This document shows positions 40,283-49,036 of a DNA stretch of 64,000 nt, piece after piece. Made by a program: the position numbers and the translations under genes. Every line of letters starts with the position of its first letter. Position 1 is the first letter of the stretch. Under the pieces are notes generated by a model. It searched no databases. It had not been told where the DNA came from and saw only the letters and a list, made by a program, of their open reading frames with translations. Origin of the DNA: Bin5 sp965221345 (GTDB lineage: Bacteria; Chloroflexota; Anaerolineae; Caldilineales; Caldilineaceae); assembly GCA_965221345.1 (NCBI GenBank), contig CBDCSD010000001.1:248001-312000 (forward strand). The letters are read 5' to 3'.

Positions 40283-40595
40283 AAGCGGGACAGAGGCGAT
40301 GCGTTCGCTTCACTTTCACCTGCCCTTCGGCATGTATCACCGTGCGTGTGCGCCGCCCATTCGATTTCGTCTCCTGCCCGCACGCTGGACAATCTTCCTC
40401 CTCATACCTCCCATCTCCTTGCTGCAACACCAACTCCCCTAGCATCTCTCCCATCAATTCTCGCCGCAGTCCTGACAACTTGCCTGCCATCTCATCAAAA
40501 CTCGCTTGCGGATTCTCTTCCCCCCACTCCCACATCTCCTCAAACATCTCCTCTGCGCCTCGAACAAACTTCGCCTTTGCCTCTTCTCGCTTCAT
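40227..40595 (-). CDS. ISKra4-like transposase, N-terminal part (ORF A)
   Basis: 122 residues. Acidic helical N-terminus ('EEMFEEMWEWGEENPQASFDEMAGKLSGLRREL') and a zinc-finger pair 'CPACGQETKSNGRRTR...CPACGQG'. ORF B starts in the +1 frame, overlapping 40227-40282. The minus-strand overlap contains GGGGATTTTTCCCCCTGGA, a homopolymer stretch where slippage could join the frames. Each frame reads through 'GIFPPG' / 'GFFPLDQ'; the second continues as the transposase core. Confidence 0.8.
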   Translation of the reverse strand: MKREEAKAKFVRGAEEMFEEMWEWGEENPQASFDEMAGKLSGLRRELMGEMLGELVLQQGDGRYEEEDCPACGQETKSNGRRTRTVIHAEGQVKVKRTHRLCPACGQGIFPPGPTTSAARAT

Positions 40596-40847
40596 CTTAC
40601 TCCCCCTTTACTTTCCCTTTTTTTCCTATCCCTAGTCTACCTCCTCTCAGCCTTCCAAAAAATCTGGGATGCACCCAAACACCCAAAACGCTTGACAAAT
40701 CCCCCAATATTTAGTACACTAGTTCCACTACCTCGCATGTTTCCTCATGTAGGTATGCGTTCCTAACTGGCGGGCGGCATCAACCATTTCCCCCATCCAT
40801 CCGGGCTGACGATGGATGGCGTCCACACGCCATGGAGGACCATACCT

Positions 40848-41846
40848 ATGGCCAAGACCCTATGCAAAGGCACCAAAAAGAACGGCTCCCCCTGTCGAGG
40901 CCGGGGCCTGCCCCAGTACGACGGCTACTGCATCGCCCACGGGCCCCCCGCCGACCAGACCCACCAATGGCGCTCCCTCGGCGGTCAGAACTCCTCCACC
41001 GCCGCCCGCCTCGACAAACGCATCCCCGAACGCCTCAAAAAAGCCATCGACCAAATCGATGACGGCATGACCCGCGTTCTCGAAGGCACACTCGACCCCG
41101 CCGCCCTCACCGCCATGTGCCGCGGCGCCAAGGCAAAGGTCGACCTCTACCGCCTCGCCGACGAGGAAATGGAAACGATCCGGGCCGAAGAGACCCAACA
41201 AGCCGCCGCCGAAATCGCCGGCGTCCAGGCCGACCTCGAGCTCCTCGAAGCCGCCGTCGACATCTCCGCCCGCAGGGACCAGTACCGCACTACGTTCCTT
41301 GTCGACCAGGGCCTTGCCCAGCTCGAACCATCGTCCGACCCGAACGAAGCCCCGCAAGCCGTCCTCACCGACGAAGGCTGCCGCCGCTTCGGCTACCGGC
41401 ACGCCTGTACCCTCACACAGATGGAAATCGACGAATGGGAAGAGATTCTCGATCTGGGTTCCTTCTCATTCGATGAACTCCACGAACTGTGCCAGGAACT
41501 GTCCGGCATCCATAGCAACGTCATATTCGCACGCGACGACGCCACACTTGAGCCCTCGCCCCCGCGCGACCCCTTGACCGGCCAGCCCATGTCCGAACTG
41601 CCGGCCTGCGTCAAAGGCAGTCTGACATCAGAGTTTTACGCCCCCGGCGCCGCCCCCTCCACAGAATTTCTGGAGAATCGACTAAGCCAGGTCAATCAAC
41701 TGCTCCGAAAGGTCAGGGACCTGCACAAGAAGAAATTGGTCCACCTGGACTACAACCCGTCTCCAGCAGGCGTGGCCCCCGATTCGAACCTGGCATCAAC
41801 AACCATCGGTAAGAACGGAGAAATTCCTCAATCAGAACCGTCCTGA
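40848..41846 (+). CDS. Cys/His zinc-motif protein of unknown function
   Basis: 332 residues from the ATG at 40848, which has GGAGG 8 nt upstream; an earlier in-frame ATG (40812) is less likely. Residues 1-30 contain C-x6-C-x11-C-x3-H ('CKGTKKNGSPC...GYCIAHGPP'), a small zinc-binding motif seen in many mobile-element and hypothetical proteins. The middle is acidic and helical ('EEMETIRAEETQQAAAEIAGVQADLELLEAA'), possibly coiled coil. The C-terminal part has no known domain. Located directly beside the IS right end. Function unknown. Confidence 0.65.
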   Translation: MAKTLCKGTKKNGSPCRGRGLPQYDGYCIAHGPPADQTHQWRSLGGQNSSTAARLDKRIPERLKKAIDQIDDGMTRVLEGTLDPAALTAMCRGAKAKVDLYRLADEEMETIRAEETQQAAAEIAGVQADLELLEAAVDISARRDQYRTTFLVDQGLAQLEPSSDPNEAPQAVLTDEGCRRFGYRHACTLTQMEIDEWEEILDLGSFSFDELHELCQELSGIHSNVIFARDDATLEPSPPRDPLTGQPMSELPACVKGSLTSEFYAPGAAPSTEFLENRLSQVNQLLRKVRDLHKKKLVHLDYNPSPAGVAPDSNLASTTIGKNGEIPQSEPS

Positions 41847-42107
41847 CCATAGCAGGCCAGGATTGGAAAATAAATAAATATAATATATTTGAAATCTGCT
41901 GACCCGATGTACAGCGGCCATACCTCCCTACCCAGCGCCCACCATCCAACAGTCCACCACCTCCCAAAGACACGCGCCGCACGCCCCATCTACCGCCCAG
42001 ACCGCCGCCTCACCCCCCGCACTCCCCCCCCCGACACCCCAAAAACACCCCAGCCAACCCCCACCAACCCCAACAACCAACCCCCACCCCAATTCCCCCC
42101 CAATCTC
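41847..42107. other. intergenic region, AT-rich then C-rich
   Basis: Begins with 'aaataaatataatatatttg', an AT-rich stretch, then a long C/A-rich strand-biased run ('cccccgacaccccaaaaacacc', 'ccaaccccaacaaccaacccccacccc'). No gene supported. Confidence 0.5.
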
Positions 42108-42250
42108 TCGTAAACGCTCATAAACTCTCATGAACTCTCGTATAATGTTCGTATCGACCCTCCTGCGCCAGCGAGACACCCGCCATCCTCAAAATCCCAA
42201 AATCCAGCAAATCCTGCTTCAGACAACCGCCCACCGCCCACCGCCCACTG
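42108..42250. repeat. ~140-bp dispersed intergenic repeat, copy 1
   Basis: 'ctcataaactctcatgaactctcgtat...gcgccagcgagacaccc.ccatcctcaaaatccc' followed by 'aaatcctgcttcagacaaccgccc' matches 47426-47570 almost block for block. The inner part is also a member of the 'aaatcctg.ttcagacaac' family (16.7, 37.0, 39.1 and 46.8 kb). Confidence 0.75.
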
Positions 42251-42342
42251 CAGTTCACTAAAAACCAAGAACGTAACTACCAAGCCTACCTATTCGCAGG
42301 AAGGCAGTGCCGAAATTCTGTTGGTTGTAGTAGAGCAAATGG

Positions 42343-42713
42343 CATGAGTGAAACCAAGGGAGCAAGGCGTGAGCAACTAGAGCAGCTATATCGCGAGAGC
42401 CTTGCGTTGAACCGTGCCTTGCGTCAGCAAGTGGCAGAGCAACAGGCAATGCTCCAAACGCGGGCACAAAGGACGGACCTTGATGCAGGTGGCAGAACCG
42501 GACCATGTCATCGTACATCGGCTGACGGATTGCCCGCGTTGCCAGCCAAAACTGGAGGCGGAGAGTGCCAAGCGGCATGAGAAACGGCAGGTATTCGACA
42601 TCCCGCCTGCCCGCCTCGAAGTGACCGAGCATCAGGCAGAGATGAAGCAGTGTCCGCTGGACTCGCCTCGCAAAGCGCCCGGCTGTCTGTGTGCGCGCGG
42701 GCTTGGGACATGA
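42343..42713 (+). pseudogene. decayed IS66-type transposase N-terminal fragment
   Basis: Two short frames read 'MSETKGARREQLEQLYRESLALNRALRQQVAEQQAML' and then, shifted, 'GHKGRTLMQVAEPDHVIVHRLTDCPRCQPKLEA...RHEKRQVFDIPPARLEVTEHQAEMKQCP'. The latter is the characteristic Cys-motif region of IS66-family transposases ('HCPxCxxxL...RQVFDIP.PRLEVTEHQ'). The catalytic core is missing, and the segment between the coiled N-terminus and the zinc motif is deleted or frameshifted. No inverted repeats seen. Confidence 0.75.
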
Positions 42714-42874
42714 TCAGGGCGTGTCCGCCACAGCGCGATAAGGACTTTATCATTCACGGGGGATACGCATGGAGCGACAGCCACGGCTCTTGATGCTGAC
42801 ACGTTCTTGTTGTAAACTCCCTACCGCGGCCTCAATTCGCAGGCTGACGTCAACGGCGGCAGAGCCACTTCTCT

Positions 42875-45800
42875 ATGCAAGAAAATATACGCATACCGTC
42901 CATGCGGCCTCCAGGCATCCTGCTCCTGGCCAGCCTCCTCGTGGCCGTCGCTGCTCTCTCCCTCCGCACCGGTAAAGCGACCTACGCGCAAACAGAATCC
43001 TCGGACACGTTGTCCCCGCCCATGCTGACCGCAACGTCTGCGGGCGCGAACACGATCGAACTGCGTTGGACCGCGGTTGCCTCCGCAGAGAGCTACCGCC
43101 TGGTTGTCTGGGATCGCGCGATCAACGACTGGCGACCCATCGGTGGCGCCTTGACCGGCACATCCTACATCCACCGCGGGCTGACGGCCGGCACGACCTA
43201 TCACTACCATCTCCGCGCCGTGGCGGGCGGGGCAACGAGCGGGTGGTCCGCGCAGGTGTCTGCTACCGTCGCCGCCTCTGGAGCGTTGACGGTAACGCCG
43301 ACAGTAACGCCGACAGCGACACCTACTTCTGCACCTGCGCAAGCATCAACAGCGACGCCCACACCGACCGCGGTTGCACTCTCTGTGCCCACGCTGACCG
43401 CGGAAACCGGGGCTGGAGAGATCACGCTCAGATGGGGCGCGGTGACGAATGCGGAGAGCTACCTTCTCATTGTCTGGGATCGCGCGATCAACGACTGGCG
43501 ACCCATCGGTGGTGGGTTGACCGGAACGACCTACACCCACCGCGGGCTGACGGCCGGCACGACCTACTACTACCATATCCAGGCCGTGGCGGGCGGGGCG
43601 ACGAGCGCGTGGTCCGCGCTGGCGTCTGCTACCGTCGCCGCCTCTGGAGCGTTGACGGTAACGCCGACAGTAACGCCGACAGCGACACCTACTTCTGCAC
43701 CTGCGCAAGCATCAACAGCGACGCCCACACCGACCGCGGTTGCACTCTCTGTGCCCACGCTGACCGCGGAAACCGGGGCTGGAGAGATCACGCTCAGATG
43801 GGGCGCGGTGACGAATGCGGAGAGCTACCTTCTCATTGTCTGGGATCGCGCGATCAACGACTGGCGACCCATCGGTGGTGGGTTGACCGGCACGACCTAC
43901 ACCCACCGCGGGCTGACGGCCGGCACGACCTACTACTACCATATCCAGGCCGTGGCGGGCGGGGCGACGAGCGCGTGGTCCGCGCAGGTGTCTGCTACCG
44001 TCGCCGCCTCTGGAGCGTTGACGGTAACGCCGACAGTAACGCCGACAGCGACACCTACTTCTGCACCTGCGCAAGCATCAACAGCGACGCCCACACCGAC
44101 CGCGGTTGCACTCTCTGTGCCCACGCTGACCGCGGAAACCGGGGCTGGAGAGATCACGCTCAGATGGGGCGCGGTGACGAATGCGGAGAGCTACCTTCTC
44201 ATTGTCTGGGATCGCGCGATCAACGACTGGCGACCCATCGGTGGTGGGTTGACCGGAACGACCTACACCCACCGCGGGCTGACGGCCGGCACAACCTACC
44301 ACTACCATATCCAGGCCGTGGCGGGCGGGGCGACGAGCGCGTGGTCCGCGCAGGTGTCTGCCACCGCAGCCCCGTCAGGGACGTCCACGCCTACGCCCAC
44401 ACCCGCGACCACCGACCGGGGCGCGCTTATCGCGCTCTACGAGGCAACCGACGGCGCTAACTGGATGCACAACCATAACTGGCTGAGCAACGAGCCGCTC
44501 CCTACCTGGCACGGCGTCGTCACCGACGCAAACGGTCGCGTTATTGGACTGAACCTCCGTCTCAATAGGTTGAGCGGAACACTCCCCGTTCTAAGAGCAC
44601 TCACCGAGCTGGAGAGGCTGAACCTCGAATACAACTCCCTGCGCGGGCCGATCCCGGACCTGAGCGCCCTCAACAACCTGAAACTTCTGAATCTCGCCTA
44701 CAACGGATTGAACGGACAGATCCCGGACCTGAGCGTCTTTACCAACCTGGAACATCTGAACCTCGGCAGAAACAGACTGAGCGGGCCGGTCCCGCAACTG
44801 AATACTCTCACCAATCTGACGTATCTGAACCTGGGCAGCAACGATCTGACCGGGGCGATCCCCGCCTTGAGCGCACTCACGAATCTAACCTATCTGAACC
44901 TCGCTGCCAACGAGCTGAGTGGGTCGATCCCTGATCTGAGCGCCCTCTCCCTGCTGACGAAGCTGGACCTCTCTGAAAACAGGTTGGGCGGGCCCATCCC
45001 GGGTCTGGGCGCCCTCTCCAGCCTGACAACTCTAGACCTCCGTCACAACGATTTGAGCGGGTCCATCCCCGACCTGAGCGCCCTTTCCAGCCTGAATGAA
45101 CTGCTCCTCAGCCGCAACGAATTAAGCGGGTCGATCCCCGCCCTGAACGCCCTGACCAGCCTGAAAGAACTGTCCCTCGACGACAACGATTTGAGCGGGT
45201 CGATCCCCGACCTGAACGCCCTCACACGGCTGACGACGATATTCCTCTATCAGAACATGTTGAGCGGGCCGCTCCCGGATATGGGCGCCCTTTCCAACCT
45301 GCAGTCGCTGTTTCTCAACGAAAACGAATTGACCGGGCCGATTTTCGTATTGCAGACCCTCACCAGCCTGGGAGCACTGGATCTCACCGACAACGATCTG
45401 AGTGGCCCCATCCCCGATCTGAGCGCACTTAGAAACCTGAGGTTTCTGCAACTCGCCGGCAACCGGTTCTGCCTGCCTGCTGGCGCAAGCCTGTCCCATC
45501 CCAACATGTACCCGGATGCTAACTTGAAGAAGCTCCAACTGGCTGCTTGCACAGAGGCTGATCTTGCGGCGTTCCCCCCTGCGCCGCAGAACCTGACCGC
45601 GACCGTCGCCAGCGGCCGGGTCACGCTCACCTGGGATGCGACCTCCACATCCGCAAGCTACGAGCTGTGGGCGTGGGACAGCCTCAACCGCCGCTGGAGC
45701 TCGATCGGCGGTCCCCTCACGGCTAGGAACTACACTTACACCGTCCAGACCGACGGCCGCAACTACTACTTCCAGGTCCGCGCCCGCAATGCCGAGGGCG

Positions 45801-46498
45801 TACGCGGCCCTTGGTCGGCGCGCGCACAGGCAATCGTCGTCCCGCAGCAGTTTCCGCCGCCGCCTCTCTCCCTCGGACTCAATCTCTTCTATCAGAAATA
45901 CCTGGAGGTTGGTGGCGTGGTCATAGTCGCCCCCACAGAGGTCTCTGATGGAAAAATGGTGCAGGCAAGCGAGATCGTTTCCGGCATGCTCTCCGGCAAG
46001 CCCGACCTGCTTGCAGACATAGACCCCAAATATGTTCGGATCGTCATCTACAAAACTAATGCGGCGGGCGAGAAAGTCATCCAATTGCCGGAAGCCGAGG
46101 TTTCCGAACAAGACCCGGATGGACAGGCCTTCTTTACCTCCGCAGGGTGGGTGGCAGTCGCACCGGAATCCGACCCGCTCTGTTACGTATTTATCCACGA
46201 ATTTGCTCACGCGATACATGGAACAATCGAGGAGGACATACCCGGCATCCACGAAGTGAGCCGACGGCTATATGCACTTTACACCGCTGCACTGGACGCG
46301 GGTCTGTGGCAGGGTGCCTACGCTGCAACGGACGTTGAGGAGTATTGGGCTGAAACAGTTACATTCTGGTTTCAGGGAAAGTTGCCTGTCTATGTGGCGG
46401 CGAACCCAACAAAACTGGAAGATTACGATCCGGAAATCGCCAAGTTGATTGCGAAAACGTTCGGAGATGCCTCCGTTCCCTCCTACTGTAAGAAATGA
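42875..46498 (+). CDS. giant secreted protein: FN3 repeats, LRRs, HExxH metallopeptidase-like domain
   Basis: 1207 residues. Signal peptide about 1-38 (ending 'ATYAQ'). Four FN3 domains with Thr/Pro linkers (about 45-505): the first is diverged, and units 2-4 come from a 366-bp near-perfect DNA repeat. An LRR cap 'ALIALYEATDGANWMHNHNWL' (about 512) starts about 13 leucine-rich repeats ('LNLGSNDLTGAIPAL', 'LDLSENRLGGPIPGL') to about 870. Another FN3 follows (about 905-990), then a ~200-residue domain with 'FIHEFAHAIHGTIEED' (HExxH) and 'EEYWAETVTFWFQGK'. This end domain matches the 37202 protein. Probably a secreted surface-acting metallopeptidase; substrate unknown. Confidence 0.83.
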   Translation: MQENIRIPSMRPPGILLLASLLVAVAALSLRTGKATYAQTESSDTLSPPMLTATSAGANTIELRWTAVASAESYRLVVWDRAINDWRPIGGALTGTSYIHRGLTAGTTYHYHLRAVAGGATSGWSAQVSATVAASGALTVTPTVTPTATPTSAPAQASTATPTPTAVALSVPTLTAETGAGEITLRWGAVTNAESYLLIVWDRAINDWRPIGGGLTGTTYTHRGLTAGTTYYYHIQAVAGGATSAWSALASATVAASGALTVTPTVTPTATPTSAPAQASTATPTPTAVALSVPTLTAETGAGEITLRWGAVTNAESYLLIVWDRAINDWRPIGGGLTGTTYTHRGLTAGTTYYYHIQAVAGGATSAWSAQVSATVAASGALTVTPTVTPTATPTSAPAQASTATPTPTAVALSVPTLTAETGAGEITLRWGAVTNAESYLLIVWDRAINDWRPIGGGLTGTTYTHRGLTAGTTYHYHIQAVAGGATSAWSAQVSATAAPSGTSTPTPTPATTDRGALIALYEATDGANWMHNHNWLSNEPLPTWHGVVTDANGRVIGLNLRLNRLSGTLPVLRALTELERLNLEYNSLRGPIPDLSALNNLKLLNLAYNGLNGQIPDLSVFTNLEHLNLGRNRLSGPVPQLNTLTNLTYLNLGSNDLTGAIPALSALTNLTYLNLAANELSGSIPDLSALSLLTKLDLSENRLGGPIPGLGALSSLTTLDLRHNDLSGSIPDLSALSSLNELLLSRNELSGSIPALNALTSLKELSLDDNDLSGSIPDLNALTRLTTIFLYQNMLSGPLPDMGALSNLQSLFLNENELTGPIFVLQTLTSLGALDLTDNDLSGPIPDLSALRNLRFLQLAGNRFCLPAGASLSHPNMYPDANLKKLQLAACTEADLAAFPPAPQNLTATVASGRVTLTWDATSTSASYELWAWDSLNRRWSSIGGPLTARNYTYTVQTDGRNYYFQVRARNAEGVRGPWSARAQAIVVPQQFPPPPLSLGLNLFYQKYLEVGGVVIVAPTEVSDGKMVQASEIVSGMLSGKPDLLADIDPKYVRIVIYKTNAAGEKVIQLPEAEVSEQDPDGQAFFTSAGWVAVAPESDPLCYVFIHEFAHAIHGTIEEDIPGIHEVSRRLYALYTAALDAGLWQGAYAATDVEEYWAETVTFWFQGKLPVYVAANPTKLEDYDPEIAKLIAKTFGDASVPSYCKK
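43275..44370 (+). repeat. three near-identical 366-bp tandem coding repeats
   Basis: 'cacgctgaccgcggaaaccgg' starts at 43393, 43759 and 44125, exactly 366 bp apart (122 codons: one FN3 plus a Thr/Pro linker). Copies differ at a handful of positions only (for example accggaacgacc/accggcacgacc, gcgctggcg/gcgcaggtg), which indicates recent amplification or gene conversion. Confidence 0.92.
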
Positions 46499-47019
46499 AC
46501 AGGGAGAAGTGAGGAACGGTCGCAAATTGTGATCTGAATCAACTGCAACTCCTGGCTGTTCGGTAACTGCTCAGCCCCATACCGAAGGTCGTATGAAGCG
46601 TATCGACCTTCGGTTACAAAGACTCCAAATGGCTCTTGGAAAGCAGTGAATCCTTCATCTCCGGCCCATGAATCGCGCCACAGGGCATCGGGCGAATCTC
46701 GTACAGACTGCCGCCGACGAAACCGAAGACGAACCGTTAACCTCTGAATTCCTGGAAATGGCCCTCGCCGGCCGCCTCGAAAACGGACCAGAATAGAAAA
46801 GCCGGGCCGGCGATTCACCGACCCGCCATCCCGCCCATCCCCCAAATCCCATGAACCGCAGTTCAGACAAAAGGCACCTCCCAAAATGGAGGTCACACAT
46901 ACTGCAATGAGCGACAGAGAAAAAGGGGACTGAAAAAGGATATAGAGGAAATAAACCGGAAGCGGAGTCAGCGGGGAAATTATCCCCAAAAAGACAAGCA
47001 TTCTGAGGTATAATGTAAG
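46499..47019. other. intergenic region without supported gene
   Basis: Contains a diverged copy of the 'aaatccc...cagttcagacaaaagg' motif at 46843-46872. Long minus-strand frames (46483-47172, 46655-47110) are Cys/Phe-rich, without ribosome-binding sites or domains, and I do not accept them. Confidence 0.5.
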
Positions 47020-47400
47020 TGAAATGACGCATCCCGGAAATCGCCCCCGCAAACGGATTGACAGATCCAAAAGCGCACCGACAACAATGGCCGGAAAAAA
47101 AGAAAAACACCCGCTTTGACCCGACTTACGCCTACTTGACCCGACATGACCCGACATAAACCGCCCAAACACAACATCCGGCGCCTCAACGGCCGTGTGA
47201 CCGGCGTGGATCTGGCCTCTGTGAAAGCCGCAAAGAGGCGGCCGGAACCGGAAATCGACCCCCGAAAAGAGTCAACACATGCAAAAGCGCACTGACAAAA
47301 ACGGCAGAGAAAAATTTTAAAGCCGCGACATTTGTAGACTTGGCGCGACATATGTAGACATAACGCGACATTTGTAGACATAGCGCGACGTATCTCACCC
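47020..47400. repeat. composite repeat region: paired ~80-bp blocks with short direct repeats
   Basis: Block 'cggaaatcgcccccgcaaa...ccaaaagcgcaccgacaa...ggc.ggaaaaa' (about 47035-47103) recurs imperfectly at about 47247-47315. The first block is followed by 'tgacccgac' repeats (47117-47160), the second by three or four copies of 'gcgacatttgtagacata' (47324-47391), about 19 bp apart. The direct repeats resemble operator or iteron arrays. Function unknown. Confidence 0.6.
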
Positions 47401-47425
47401 AAGTACGTCAACGCCCGTGGACACT

Positions 47426-47570
47426 CATCAAACTCTCATGAACTCTCATACAACGCACGTCCGACCACGCCCGCGCCAGCAGACACCCAACCATCCCGAA
47501 AATCCCAAATCCAGCAAATCCTGCTTCAGCCAACCGCCAACCGCCCACCGCCCACCGCCCACCGACCACT
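47426..47570. repeat. ~140-bp dispersed intergenic repeat, copy 2
   Basis: 'aaactctcatgaactctcataca...cgcgccagcagacacccaaccatcccgaaaatccc' plus 'aaatcctgcttcagccaaccgcc', matching 42108-42250. It is followed by 'cgcccaccgcccaccgcccaccgaccactaaccactaacc' simple repeats up to about 47600. Confidence 0.75.
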
Positions 47571-47675
47571 AACCACTAACCACTGACCCTGACCACTGAA
47601 TTTCCACTTGCCACCGCCACCACAATCAAGTACAATATCCTTAGCACGCCCTAAACTATTCAGGAGAACGCCCAT

Positions 47676-48941
47676 TTGTCGTTTCGCCCCTTCTCTTTAG
47701 GCGATGCCCTGCTTCTGCAGCGTCTGCGCAACTATTCGACCCCTCTCCAGATCGAGCGTATCCTGCTGGAATCTATTTCGCCTGTGCGAACCGCACTCCG
47801 CTCCCGCTTTCCCTGGTACCGCCACAGCTCCTTCACCTACGTGTTGCGCCAGGAAGAGAACGGCCTCGCCCGCGAAGGGCTCATCCAGTTGCGCATCCGC
47901 CCCCACTCCCACGAAGCCGACGTCACCCTGCTTTCCCCTGCCCTCGACGCCCCCCAGGGCCATCCCGCCATCTGGCAAAAACTGCTCACCTCCAGCGCCC
48001 AGCATATCTTCCGCCAAAACGTCTGCCGGCTCTTCAGCGACCTGCCCGACCAACCTCTCCTCGTCAACACCTTCAGACAGGCCGGCTTCGCGCCCCTCAC
48101 CCAGGTCACTATCTGGCGCCTCGACAGCGCACCGCTCGCCCCGTTCGATTCGGCCCTGCGGCCGCAGCGTGCCGCCGACGCACCCGAACTCGAGCGGCTC
48201 TATCAGCGTATCACCCCCGTGCCCGTGCAGCGGTTGGAGGTGGGGCTGGCCCCCAATCAGCCTGACGAGGACCGCATCTCGCCCATCCTCTCCAACCCGC
48301 ACCACGTCCACATTTCCGGCTATGTGCTCGACGATGACCGCGGCCGCGGGCTCGCCGGCTGTGTGCAACTCCTCTGGGGCAAACGCGGCGCCTGGATCCG
48401 CCTCTGGACCGACACAAACGATCCCAACACGCACAATGCCCGCCTTCTGCTGGGCTTCGCCTTGCAGCGGATCTACGAAGCCCCCCACGTCAACCGCGCC
48501 TACATCGGCGTGCGCGCCTACCAGACCGGCCTCAATGCCCTCTTGAGCGATTACGGCTTCGCGCCCTTCACCGACAGGATGCTCATGGTGCGCAATATCC
48601 TGCAGTGGCGCCGCAGCTCGGTTGACCAGCGTATGCCCGCGCTCAAAGCGGTGCAGGAGGCCGTGCCCGGCTCGCTTGCCATCCCCAAATTTGATTGCCG
48701 CCGACTCCATCTGTTGGACACTTGGCGGCAATCAAACAGAGCGCCGCCGGCTCCCTCTGCAGGCCTGCCCGTCGCTGACTCCCGCTGTGCCGACACCCGG
48801 CAACGGCCAATTTTCTGGCGGCAATCAAACGCAGACGGCTTGCAAAGAGCGCAGACATCCGCCTCCCCCGCGCCATCGCAATGCGCCGCCCCGCCTCGCG
48901 ACCGCGAAGGCCGGCCAGAGGAGGCACTGACACCATCCTGA
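47676..48941 (+). CDS. GNAT-like acetyltransferase-fold protein
   Basis: 421 residues from a TTG at 47676, preceded by AGGAG at about 9 nt. Residues 1-150 and 150-315 each look like one GNAT-like half ('SFTYVLRQEENGLAREGLIQLRI', 'ISGYVLDDDRGRGLAGCVQLLWGKRGAWIRLW', 'NARLLLGFALQRIYEAPHVNRAYIGVRAYQTGLNALLSDYGFAP'). A classical acetyl-CoA Q/RxxGxG/A loop is not clear. The C-terminal ~90 residues are low-complexity Ala/Pro/Arg/Ser and may be poorly conserved. It lies upstream of the R3H ATPase and tmk on the same strand. Confidence 0.6.
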   Translation: MSFRPFSLGDALLLQRLRNYSTPLQIERILLESISPVRTALRSRFPWYRHSSFTYVLRQEENGLAREGLIQLRIRPHSHEADVTLLSPALDAPQGHPAIWQKLLTSSAQHIFRQNVCRLFSDLPDQPLLVNTFRQAGFAPLTQVTIWRLDSAPLAPFDSALRPQRAADAPELERLYQRITPVPVQRLEVGLAPNQPDEDRISPILSNPHHVHISGYVLDDDRGRGLAGCVQLLWGKRGAWIRLWTDTNDPNTHNARLLLGFALQRIYEAPHVNRAYIGVRAYQTGLNALLSDYGFAPFTDRMLMVRNILQWRRSSVDQRMPALKAVQEAVPGSLAIPKFDCRRLHLLDTWRQSNRAPPAPSAGLPVADSRCADTRQRPIFWRQSNADGLQRAQTSASPAPSQCAAPPRDREGRPEEALTPS

Positions 48942-49036
48942 ACCGTGACTTACAGACAACCGACTTAGTAAACCACCGCGCACTAGCGGGTTTACTAAAA
49001 ACTAAAAACTAAAAACCAAAAACTAAAAACTTCCCA

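Larger units (their letters stand above)
39222..40676 (-). mobile_element. ISKra4-family-like insertion sequence, intact ends
   Basis: 1455 bp bounded by inverted repeats: left GGGTGCATCCCAAATTGTTT, right (reverse complement) GGGTGCATCCCAGATTTTTT. It is flanked by a perfect 8-bp direct repeat AAACACCC at 39214-39221 and 40677-40684, the target duplication. It carries two overlapping transposase frames on the minus strand. Perfect target duplications argue for a recent insertion. Confidence 0.9.

Noticed and set aside
41755..41800. tRNA-like T-loop 'gattcgaacc' near the end of the 40848 gene
   Set aside because: The flanking bases do not pair as a T-stem and no anticodon or acceptor arm can be drawn; it lies within a coding frame.
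46483..47411. Minus-strand frames of 229, 151 and 143 codons in 46.5-47.4 kb
   Set aside because: They overlap each other and repeat blocks, are Cys/Phe/Arg-rich, and have no convincing start or domain.
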